Below, piece by piece: positions 46,612-55,192 of a stretch of DNA of 64,000 bases. Position 1 is the stretch's first letter. Each line of letters opens with the position of its first letter. The DNA lies in the NCBI GenBank assembly GCA_003194525.1, contig NBIV01000299.1, positions 1 to 64,000 of the forward strand, in the 5' to 3' direction. This stretch comes from Gracilariopsis chorda (Eukaryota > Rhodophyta > Florideophyceae > Gracilariales > Gracilariaceae). The notes below the pieces were generated by a model, which saw only the letters and a program-made list of their open reading frames with translations, was not told where the DNA came from and ran no database searches. Position numbers and translations under genes: made by a program.

Positions 46612-48486
46612 CACCCCCAGGGGACTCCCCTGGAATCCCAGGTCCGCGACCTGTGGTCCGCCCATGACACCCTTGTAGGGGAACTAAGATCCCTCCAAGA
46701 GGTGATCTTGGCAACCCCCGTAAAGGAGGTCGCCGAGGAACTCCGTATTTTACGGTCTGACGTCAACTCCGTGTTGGAGAGTTTGGGACAACCCGCCACC
46801 TTCATCGAAGGAGTTGAAGCCCGATTTGATCGGATTGGTGGCCGCCTGGAGACGCTGGAGCAGTTCGTCCTCATGGACAAACCATCCCCGGATGATCCGG
46901 TAAACCAGGCATCGCACGACGACCAGCTTGCTGGGAAGAAGAAACGCCGTCATCGACGGAAACACCAACGAAAATATTCGCACTCCGATTCTTCGACATC
47001 GTCGGACTCATCCCGAAACCATTCGGTTAGCTCGAGCTCGTCGGACTCCGACTTGGAGGACGAGAAGCGAGGCTACCCCTCCCGATCGAAGCGGTCATCG
47101 GAAACTGAAGGTGTGGTCCGAAACCGCCAGAAGGGGAGAAGACACCCCGCTCTCCGGGAATTGAAACCGACAAACCCGGATTACCGGAAACTTTTATCAT
47201 ACCGGTACTACCGGCTCGAAGATTCGTCACTTGGACGTACGCCCCGTGGTACGGGAAAGGTGCGAGAATGCATTAAGCGAATGCAGCTCTCGCTCCGCAA
47301 CCAGTATTTTACTAGAGAGGACCCAGTCCTCGTACTGGATTTCCTATCCCGATTTGTGGCGGAGGCCGATATCCTCGGTATGAATGAGGTAAAAGCCTAT
47401 TTAGCTTTACCGTATTTCTTACGAGGAGTGGCGGGGGACCAATACAACTCTGTCAGAGGATCTTCTCGTGCCTCCGAGGGAGGAGTTACTTGCTGGCCGG
47501 AGGCTGTGCAGTATCTACTGCGCTCCTACGCTACAAACACCGCTATTCAGCAGGCTATCCTCGCTTTGCGAGATACACGCCAGCGTGCTGGAGAGACCGA
47601 GACCGATTACTCGGTGCGCCTTAACAAGGCTTTCCACAGATGTGGTAACGTGTACCCCGCTGAGGAGCGCAGTACCATGTTCATCGATGGTCTTGACCTG
47701 GCAATCCGGAGTTTAGTTACCCGTTATCGGGAGGACAAGCGGAGGATCACCTATCTCGAGCTGGTTCAACACGCTCGAGCGGAAGGGGATGCACTCCGTG
47801 AAAGAACTCCGAACAATCGGTCTAAATCCGCCAAGGCGTTGTTGCTGGAAAGCGAAACTTCTTCTCTCCCGCTCACCGCGGATGAGAACCCTGGACAGGG
47901 ATTTGATACCGTGAATTTAGTGCAGGAGGATGGTGTGTCGATACCCACCAGTGATTTACCGTCAACGACGGAGATGATCCGTGATACGGGAACGGAAGAC
48001 CCCGTTTTGTACGGTGGTAACAGTCGGGTTCAACCCCAACGAGTCCCGTTTTCAAACGGTCAATCCCGTTATCAACGGCCTGGACGGACTGACACCCGCC
48101 CTGCGGTTCGCTTCTCCGATACTCGGAATAATAACCCGCGTGTCGCGGTATTGGCTCTCATTTGCCACCTGTGCTATGCCCATGGCCATACCTCACCTCA
48201 GTGTATTTGTTCACTGAAGGATATGGCCAAGATAGGAACAAATTATGAGGCCCTCCCTCCAGAGGAGAAACGTTCCGTCCCGACGGCTTCCTACCTCCGT
48301 GCTAAAACGGACTTTTCCCATGCCCTACCTCAGATCCCGCGTGCGCGGCAAGCTTCATACACCCCGATTCAGGAGATCACGCAACCATCCGTTGCAACCC
48401 TCGCTTATGCGGATAGCAACCCCCGTCAACGGGATGAAGCACTCGTTGTCAAGGAAACCAACCCACCGCCGAAGGCGGAAAAATAA
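46612..48486 (+). CDS. Gag-like protein of gypsy element 3
   Basis: The frame is open from 46612 to a TAA at 48484-48486 and has no ATG at its left end, so the true start is not settled. The protein has coiled-coil-like helices (VKEVAEELRILRSDVNSVLE), then a Ser/Arg and basic segment (KKKRRHRRKHQRK), then the capsid-like region (FTREDPVLVLDFLSRFVAEA, then AYLALPYFLRG, CWPEAVQYLLRS, TDYSVRLNKAFHRCGNVYPA). It ends with a single knuckle-like CHLCYAHGHTSPQC, a C-x2-C-x4-H-x4-C finger. Gag packages the element RNA. The pol frame follows after 17 bases in another frame, consistent with recoding or read-through as used in this family. Confidence 0.8.
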   Translation, partial: HPQGTPLESQVRDLWSAHDTLVGELRSLQEVILATPVKEVAEELRILRSDVNSVLESLGQPATFIEGVEARFDRIGGRLETLEQFVLMDKPSPDDPVNQASHDDQLAGKKKRRHRRKHQRKYSHSDSSTSSDSSRNHSVSSSSSDSDLEDEKRGYPSRSKRSSETEGVVRNRQKGRRHPALRELKPTNPDYRKLLSYRYYRLEDSSLGRTPRGTGKVRECIKRMQLSLRNQYFTREDPVLVLDFLSRFVAEADILGMNEVKAYLALPYFLRGVAGDQYNSVRGSSRASEGGVTCWPEAVQYLLRSYATNTAIQQAILALRDTRQRAGETETDYSVRLNKAFHRCGNVYPAEERSTMFIDGLDLAIRSLVTRYREDKRRITYLELVQHARAEGDALRERTPNNRSKSAKALLLESETSSLPLTADENPGQGFDTVNLVQEDGVSIPTSDLPSTTEMIRDTGTEDPVLYGGNSRVQPQRVPFSNGQSRYQRPGRTDTRPAVRFSDTRNNNPRVAVLALICHLCYAHGHTSPQCICSLKDMAKIGTNYEALPPEEKRSVPTASYLRAKTDFSHALPQIPRARQASYTPIQEITQPSVATLAYADSNPRQRDEALVVKETNPPPKAEK

Positions 48487-48503
48487 CTGAGGGAGTCTTC
48501 CCT

Positions 48504-51500
48504 TTGGGAGAGGCGTCCTCAAAAACGAGGCTGTTGGCGCCCGAGGCGTCCTCGCCTCGCTCCCCGGTGAAAGTCCTCTCGAGGAAAGACACCGCTGACG
48601 CGGACTCTGCACACCTCGGTGTGTTGCGTCGCCCGTGGATACGGAGTAAAAATCCCCGGATTCCCGGTAGAGTCTTGGTCTTCGCCAAGCGCAACTATAA
48701 AGTCTATGCTGACCTTGGCCTTGATCCCCAGTTTATGGTGAGGTTTCTCACTGTCCTGGATACCGGTGCAGGCCCCAACTTTGTTGTGGAATCATTGTTA
48801 CCCCCGCTTGTGCGGTCTCGTATCCGCTCTGACGCGGTCCCCGACATTTCGGATGCGAACAACAATCCGTTACAAATTGTGGGCACAGTGGACCTCGTCG
48901 TGAGACTTTGTACCTCTGTGGTGAAGTTGGACTTCATCGGTTGCCGTTCATTGGCAGCACCAGTCATACTGGGATGTGATAACTGCGACAGATTTGTCGA
49001 CGAAATCAGGCCCCGCCTCAGGCGTGTAGAACTTGACGACGGATCGTCGGTTCCGATTGTTCGCCGCCCGCTAAAGCGGTCCTCTCAGAAACAAGTTCCG
49101 CTCCCTGCTGCGCAGGAACCACCACCCGCGTCCCGCGAGTCCACCAAGCGCAGCGTCGCTGTCTCGGTTTCTATACCAGCTGAGTCCCAGGTCTGGGTGC
49201 AGGTAAATTCCCGTCAACACGGTCTTCGGGTTATACAACCCCTCGTCTCGTTGTACGAGAAATCCCAGCTGGCGCTGGCTAATGGAATTGTCTCCATTTC
49301 CCCAGATGTTCCTTTCCGGATATTGGTTGCCAACCTTGGCAAACACTCCCAGTATCTGGTAAAACACCAAGTAATTGGGAGTGTAACCCCCCATCCTATG
49401 GGAGTGCTGCCAACAAAGATGACAGCCGCCGATGTAATCGGAGTTACCACCTCTTCTGAGGAGTTCGCCCCGCCGTCCGAAGACGTCAAGTCTAAGGAGG
49501 GGGAGGAAACCGCTACTTTAGCGTTGAACATACCGAGTAACTCGGAATTGCGAACCACACCTGTTCCACAGGACAATGCTCCATCGAGCAACGACCGGAT
49601 TGATCCGGAAAAGGCACTCGAAGCGCTGGACTTTAGCCACGTGCCAGAGTCGCTCCGCGACAAACTCCGTACCATGTTACGGGAATTCACCACAATGTGG
49701 GATGGCTCGCTTGGCGAGATTAACGCAACGGAACACCGGATCGATTTAATCCCCGGTGCGCGACCGGTTGCACAACCCCCTTACAGGGCAGGTCCGAAAG
49801 CTCGAGAAGAGGAGCAGTCCCAAGTGGACAAGATGCTCCGCGCAGGTGTGATTGAGCCCGCTCAATCACCCTGGGCATCCCCAGTTGTACTGGCTTTAAA
49901 GGCCGACGGAACCTGGAGGTTCTGTGTCGACTACCGCCGGCTCAATGCCGTGACTGTTAGGGACACGTACCCTATCCCTCGTATGGACGAGTGCATTGAC
50001 TCCCTTGGAGACGCCACCGTGTTCAAGGCCCTTGATGCCAATTGGGGATATTGGCAAGTACCTGTCAGACAGGAGGATCGCGACAAAACCGCATTCACCT
50101 GCCATACAGGAACATACCGCTTCAAGCAGATGCCATTTGGGTTAACCAACGCCCCCGCCACCTTTCAGCGTGCAGTAGATATTCTACTCAACCGCTTTAA
50201 GTGGCGGAGCTGTCTGGTCTACCTTGATGATATTATCATCTTCTCCAACTCGTTGGACGACCATCTCACTCACGTCCGAGACGTGCTGACCGTACTCCGC
50301 GATGCGGGAATTACCCTCAAGTTGAGGAAATGCGAGTTTTTCACAGATACTGTGAAGTATCTGGGTCACATTATCCGTCCTGGACGGTTAGCGATCGAGA
50401 AAGCTCGAGTCAAATCCCTCGTTAAGGCGAAAGAGCCCCGTACTCAAACGGAACTGCGCTTCTTTTCGGGGCTGGTCAACGTCTATCGACGGTTTATCCC
50501 GAACTTTTCGGATACCGCGGCGCCCCTGAACGCGTTGTTGCGAAAGGGGAACCCCTCAAAACTGGGAACATTTACGCCCGAGCAATCGGAAGCTTTTAAC
50601 TCCTTGAAGGAGGCTGTCTTATCAGCACCAATCCTATATCTCCCAAAACTTGGGCTGCCATACTCCGTAGATACGGACTCGAGCGACTACCAAGTCGGGT
50701 GTGCTCTTTCTCAAACCACCCCCGAGGGGGAACGACACCCAATTGGTTATTGGTCGCGCTCGCTCAATGTTCATGAGCGCAACTACTCCGTATCGGAGAA
50801 AGAGTGCCTCGCTGTCGTATGGGCGATGACCACTCTGCGCCCCTACCTTATGGGAGTTCACTTCACCGTGTACACGGATCATTCCTCATTGAGGTGGTTA
50901 ATGAATATCTCCGACCCGTCGGGACGCCTCATGCGCTGCAGACTCCGCCTCGCGGAATATGAATTTCAAGTCATTTATAAAAAGGGTGCCCAGAACACCC
51001 AAGCCGACGCTCTGTCGCGGTTACCCACAAGTGGGGAGGCACTCCCAACGGAGGATGATGAAGTCCCATGCTTCATGGCTATAGACCCGGATGATCCGGA
51101 ATATGCCGTCGAGGCTAGGCCAGAAACCTGGGACGAGGATGCTGATTTTGACGAACTACTCGCATCGCGAGATAAATCTGAGAACCCGTTACCGGGAAAC
51201 TTTGTACCGGTATCACCGGAAGAAATGATCCGAGAACAATTCGGCGACCCATTCTGTACGAGAATTCGTGCCCGTATCAACGGTGGTGAAGATCTCCCTT
51301 TCGGGGTAAACGACAAAGGCTACCTCGTAAGAAAGGTCGAAGCCCGCCCACAGATTGTGGTACCACATTCCCTGCAATCGCGGGTGTTACATCTATCACA
51401 CTACGCCCCCATTGGAGGTCACCCAGGTGGGAGGAAACTCTACCTAACCCTGCGAAGGGATTTCTATTGGCCCGCAATGGCGGTGGATTGCTACGCAACT

Positions 51501-54065
51501 GTGCGGTTTTGTAGCGAATGCGCGAAGAATCGCGTCAAACTCCGCAAAAATGCGAAGAAGATGAAACTATTCCCCGCAAGGGCGCCGCTCGAGTTTATCG
51601 CGATCGATATTCTCGGACCATTACTCACCACGAAACGTGGAAACAAGTTTCTACTTGTCATTACCGACCGCTTTTCTAAGCTGGTACGGACTGTCCCTCT
51701 TCGGAGGATAACCGCTCTCACGGTGGCCCAGGCTCTGGTGACGCACTGGATTTTTGTCTACGGTCCCCCTGTAGAGGTGCTCTCTGACAACGGGAAGCAG
51801 TTCGTGAGCAAGTTCTTCCAGGATGTTTGTCGCATCCTGGATGTCAAGAACTTGTTCACGACTACCTACCACCCCCAGTGTAATGGGCAAGTTGAACGGT
51901 TTAACCGGACGTTACTCGCGGCGTTACGTTCCTACGTCGCTGACCACCCAACGAATTGGGATCTCTACGCTGATGCGGTAACCTACGCGTACAATACGCA
52001 GGTACACCGGACTACCGGAGTTTCGCCATTCGAGTTAGTTCTATCTAGAACACCCCCGCCTGTGGCGCTGAAACCCCAAGCTACCTTGGACAATTTCCCA
52101 TCTGTGGGTATCTACCGGCAGCAATGGAAGCAATGGCTTTCAAAGCTGGTCCCCGCTGCGCGGAAGTGTATGGCACGGGCCCAAGCCGCTTACAAGCGGG
52201 ATTTTGACGCTCGCGTGCGAGGAAAACCGTCCCCGATTCGGGCAAATAACTACGTCTTCATCAGGAACGAATACTACAACCCGGAACGGGAGAAGCGTCA
52301 CAAACTCTCGCCTGTGGCGGATGGACCCTTCAAGGTGATCTCTGTTAACACCGACACTGTCGTGGTAGAGATGGGGGACACGCACGAACGGATTTCCCGT
52401 GATCGTGTTGTCCTTGCCCCTCCTCCCTCGTCAGAGGTAGTCCTGGATCCAGGCAACCCCGTTTCTACGGACTCTGGAACACCGGAACAATCCGGGAGTA
52501 CTAGACCTACGGTACTACCACACCCCAGCCGGGGACTCTCAGACCTACCGACTCTGTCGGACTCACCGGCTCAGCCGGGTAATTCGGGCCCCTCAGCGCC
52601 CGCCCCTACCACGTCTGCCCCACTGGCGCGCATATATACCCGCCAGGCGGGGAATGTTATCCCTTATCCCGCCGCTCCGTCTAAGGAGGGGGAGGAGAAC
52701 ACTCGTTTTCGAGGAACGATATCACCGTCGCAACGGGAAACACACCGTAACATACGGAACACTGACCGTGGAGCACGGAGTATGTCACGCGACACTAATC
52801 CCCCGTTCCTGGGCAGTGCTGTGCAACAGGAACCAGACGCGCAGGCCCCGCAAAAGCGGCAAATACACCGTTTGTCACGGGAAAACGAGAAGCCTCACTC
52901 CAATACCGCAGCAGCGGAAAGGCAATCGCCCGATGCCTCGAAGCCGCCGTTGGCGGAAGTCCCCGCGGAAGCGGTTCAATCAGGTCGATCAGACCCGCGC
53001 CCTGCGGAGAAGGGGCGCCCAGATACGCCGGCCTCACAGGGGAATACCCACACCCCTCTTGGGGAAAAAGGCGGCCAAGCTGCAGTCGAAGCTTTAAGCC
53101 CTGGCTCGCAAGCACCGGAAACGCCTCCCGTCGTTGACGGAATCAAAGCCCCCGCTACGGGGAATAATTTGCGCCAACCCCCGCATCGCTGCGGCGAAGA
53201 ACCGAGGAACTCGGGAATAATGCGCGCCATCGCACGCTCGAAACCGGTCGTACCGGACGCTGCTCCTCCTCACGGAGATGGTGCACTGCGCTCAGCGGCA
53301 ATTCCCCTGAAAAGGGTGTCATCGGCACCTGCCCAGAACCCCCCAAAGGGGAATTTTGACCAAAATACCGGTGTACCGGAGTTAGCCCCAGGCAACCCGT
53401 CAGTAGCCGGGGACACCACGGCGTCGCCGGAACGTATGGTGCAGAGCGCTCGTGCGCCTGGCAGGGAGGCGGTTTGCCACCCAATCACCGTGTCGCACGG
53501 GACCCCCCAGGGGATTGTGGAAATGCCAATCCCGCAGGAGCGGTCATCTTCCCGCAAACTCGCGGTTCGTGAGCTCAACCGCGAAGGCGGAGCCCAAGTC
53601 CCCCGCCGACTGGCGGTTCGCCCGGCCTACCGTGAAGACGGGAACAACGACACCCCAATGGGGAATGACTTGCCGGGGAAAACCGTGACACCACACACCC
53701 TCTTGAGGGATATTTTCCCGCATGAGCAGCGGCCACTAGGACAGCGCACGGCAACGTCGGAGTTATCGCCGAACACCCTGCTAAGGGACATTATACCGCA
53801 CAGCGGGCAGCCCCCGCAGGGAAGTACAACCACCACCCGGCACGGCCGGCAGGTCTACGAACGAGAGTTCGTAGTAGACCGACTTGTCGGACACACCTGG
53901 GACCAGGATGGTATTCTACAATACCGCGTCCGCTGGTACGGGTATGACCCCAGTGGGGATACGTGGGAGCCAATCGAACACCTCCCACGGTCGCAGGTCG
54001 TGCGATACCACCGTCAAACGGGAACTGCAGCCCCAGCCACGCTGGTTAATGCCCAAGTTGGGTAA
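48504..54065 (+). CDS. Pol polyprotein with chromodomain, gypsy element 3
   Basis: An open frame of 1853 codons without an ATG start, expected to be made as a gag fusion. The order is: aspartic protease (LDTGAGPNF, about residue 82-92); reverse transcriptase (about 440-640, with YLDDIIIFS); RNase H (about 715-840, VDTDSSDYQVGCALSQ); integrase zinc finger (about 955-1010); integrase core (FIAIDILGPL about 1032, SDNGKQF about 1093, NGQVERFNR about 1125); a Pro/Arg-rich linker of about 450 residues with two TLLRDI repeats; and a chromodomain (about 1784-1840, YRVRWYGYDPSGDTWEP). Chromodomains steer such elements toward marked chromatin. The long linker is unusual. Confidence 0.92.
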   Translation: MGEASSKTRLLAPEASSPRSPVKVLSRKDTADADSAHLGVLRRPWIRSKNPRIPGRVLVFAKRNYKVYADLGLDPQFMVRFLTVLDTGAGPNFVVESLLPPLVRSRIRSDAVPDISDANNNPLQIVGTVDLVVRLCTSVVKLDFIGCRSLAAPVILGCDNCDRFVDEIRPRLRRVELDDGSSVPIVRRPLKRSSQKQVPLPAAQEPPPASRESTKRSVAVSVSIPAESQVWVQVNSRQHGLRVIQPLVSLYEKSQLALANGIVSISPDVPFRILVANLGKHSQYLVKHQVIGSVTPHPMGVLPTKMTAADVIGVTTSSEEFAPPSEDVKSKEGEETATLALNIPSNSELRTTPVPQDNAPSSNDRIDPEKALEALDFSHVPESLRDKLRTMLREFTTMWDGSLGEINATEHRIDLIPGARPVAQPPYRAGPKAREEEQSQVDKMLRAGVIEPAQSPWASPVVLALKADGTWRFCVDYRRLNAVTVRDTYPIPRMDECIDSLGDATVFKALDANWGYWQVPVRQEDRDKTAFTCHTGTYRFKQMPFGLTNAPATFQRAVDILLNRFKWRSCLVYLDDIIIFSNSLDDHLTHVRDVLTVLRDAGITLKLRKCEFFTDTVKYLGHIIRPGRLAIEKARVKSLVKAKEPRTQTELRFFSGLVNVYRRFIPNFSDTAAPLNALLRKGNPSKLGTFTPEQSEAFNSLKEAVLSAPILYLPKLGLPYSVDTDSSDYQVGCALSQTTPEGERHPIGYWSRSLNVHERNYSVSEKECLAVVWAMTTLRPYLMGVHFTVYTDHSSLRWLMNISDPSGRLMRCRLRLAEYEFQVIYKKGAQNTQADALSRLPTSGEALPTEDDEVPCFMAIDPDDPEYAVEARPETWDEDADFDELLASRDKSENPLPGNFVPVSPEEMIREQFGDPFCTRIRARINGGEDLPFGVNDKGYLVRKVEARPQIVVPHSLQSRVLHLSHYAPIGGHPGGRKLYLTLRRDFYWPAMAVDCYATVRFCSECAKNRVKLRKNAKKMKLFPARAPLEFIAIDILGPLLTTKRGNKFLLVITDRFSKLVRTVPLRRITALTVAQALVTHWIFVYGPPVEVLSDNGKQFVSKFFQDVCRILDVKNLFTTTYHPQCNGQVERFNRTLLAALRSYVADHPTNWDLYADAVTYAYNTQVHRTTGVSPFELVLSRTPPPVALKPQATLDNFPSVGIYRQQWKQWLSKLVPAARKCMARAQAAYKRDFDARVRGKPSPIRANNYVFIRNEYYNPEREKRHKLSPVADGPFKVISVNTDTVVVEMGDTHERISRDRVVLAPPPSSEVVLDPGNPVSTDSGTPEQSGSTRPTVLPHPSRGLSDLPTLSDSPAQPGNSGPSAPAPTTSAPLARIYTRQAGNVIPYPAAPSKEGEENTRFRGTISPSQRETHRNIRNTDRGARSMSRDTNPPFLGSAVQQEPDAQAPQKRQIHRLSRENEKPHSNTAAAERQSPDASKPPLAEVPAEAVQSGRSDPRPAEKGRPDTPASQGNTHTPLGEKGGQAAVEALSPGSQAPETPPVVDGIKAPATGNNLRQPPHRCGEEPRNSGIMRAIARSKPVVPDAAPPHGDGALRSAAIPLKRVSSAPAQNPPKGNFDQNTGVPELAPGNPSVAGDTTASPERMVQSARAPGREAVCHPITVSHGTPQGIVEMPIPQERSSSRKLAVRELNREGGAQVPRRLAVRPAYREDGNNDTPMGNDLPGKTVTPHTLLRDIFPHEQRPLGQRTATSELSPNTLLRDIIPHSGQPPQGSTTTTRHGRQVYEREFVVDRLVGHTWDQDGILQYRVRWYGYDPSGDTWEPIEHLPRSQVVRYHRQTGTAAPATLVNAQVG

Positions 54066-54371
54066 CGCTGCCGCGCGAACGGAGGGCGATAGGAAAGGAT
54101 AACAAGGCAAGGTCCGTCGAAGACGGGGAATTCAAACGAGAATCACCGTTCTAAACGGGAAAGTTTATTCAAGGGAGCAGCTAGCTCCCCACAACACTAT
54201 ACTACACTGCTGGCTATGCCAGGAAAGAAGAACTAGGAAACAATGGCTGCGGTATCAGGGGCTAGTGACTCTGATGCAGAGGAATTTACCGGAGAACCGG
54301 AGACGGCGCACGCGCATTTATCACCCATTTTCGTCTGGGAACCCTCCGCGTCCGCGGTCGTTTTCCCGTCT

Positions 54372-54384
54372 TAGGGGGGGGATA
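54372..54384 (+). other. Polypurine tract of gypsy element 3
   Basis: TAGGGGGGGATA lies directly before the TG of the right LTR, where plus-strand DNA synthesis is primed. Confidence 0.75.
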
Positions 54385-55192
54385 TGTAGTGCAACGCCCT
54401 CAGGGAGGGATTCCGGGTACTTGATCGTTTTCCCGATATTATCGGTTGTGTAGTGTGTATATGAACTACGCCCCACTATGGTGGATATGGACACGTGGGA
54501 CACGGTTTTGGGTCAATTGGCGGTTGGCCACAGTAGTGGATGTTGCCACGGAATGTGGAGTATTTTAGTTAATTTTATTTATTATTTTCACACCCATTTC
54601 TGGGAAGCTAGTACTTAGTGCGACGGCGCACTGCCGTCGCACCAGTAAACCTTCCCCAACAAGGGACCCCAACCTGGGGAATTGGCTCTGAGCTTCACCG
54701 CCTCCGCGTGTTCTCAACTCCTCCTTGGAGGGAAGCACCGTAGTGTACGGAAGTTCACCCCCCTTGCACATCTAAAGGAGACCCATCATTGGGGGTACTA
54801 ATTGTTCCAGTCATATTGGTGTTTCGCCCTGTATAGGGAGTCCTGTCCACTGGCATTGCCGTATCTACTCGTCGCTCTCGCGACCCACTTCGTCCTTCCT
54901 CTTTCCCCTTTTTAGGGTAGCACCTCCCGCTATCCGCGGCCCTCGTGTGCGCATCCGCTCACACGCCCCCACTTACGTGGAAACATACCTCTACTGAGGA
55001 TCACACCCCGCTCACGCGGATACCGATTCTTCGCCTTCACCTCCCTGCGCGAGTCGCGACAGGTGTCCCTGGTCTTACAAACCGGCTTCGCCGTGACACC
55101 TCTGGGAGGGCTCTACCCAACTGGGTTCACCTCGTGAGAGGAAGATCCCGAACGTCTTTCGGTGTTTTTCCCCTTTGGGGCATTGCACCACA
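54385..55192 (+). repeat. 3' LTR of gypsy element 3
   Basis: Begins TGTAGTGCAACGCCC and ends GCACCACA. It is followed at once by MULE sequence that also occurs at 44777. Confidence 0.9.

Larger units (their letters stand above)
45383..55192 (+). mobile_element. Ty3/gypsy element 3 (chromovirus), nearly whole
   Basis: The LTRs are at 45383-46207 and 54385-55192. A primer-binding-site-like TGGTCTCCCGACC follows the left LTR, a gag frame and a long pol frame with all expected domains and a C-terminal chromodomain follow, and a polypurine run (TTAGGGGGGGATA) precedes the right LTR. It looks whole or nearly so, with at most a couple of breaks, near the start of gag. The two LTRs are almost identical at their ends but differ markedly in a middle patch. 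The flanking pentamers do not match (ACTTT left, ATTAT right), and the flanks overlap by about 600 bp. Coding condition suggests recent activity, while the LTR patch suggests a hybrid of two insertions. It is unusually rich in short hairpins throughout. Confidence 0.93.

Noticed and set aside
46236-46667. Additional gene just after the left LTR of gypsy element 3
   Set aside because: This is the leader and gag start region of the element; overlapping frames there are not independent genes.
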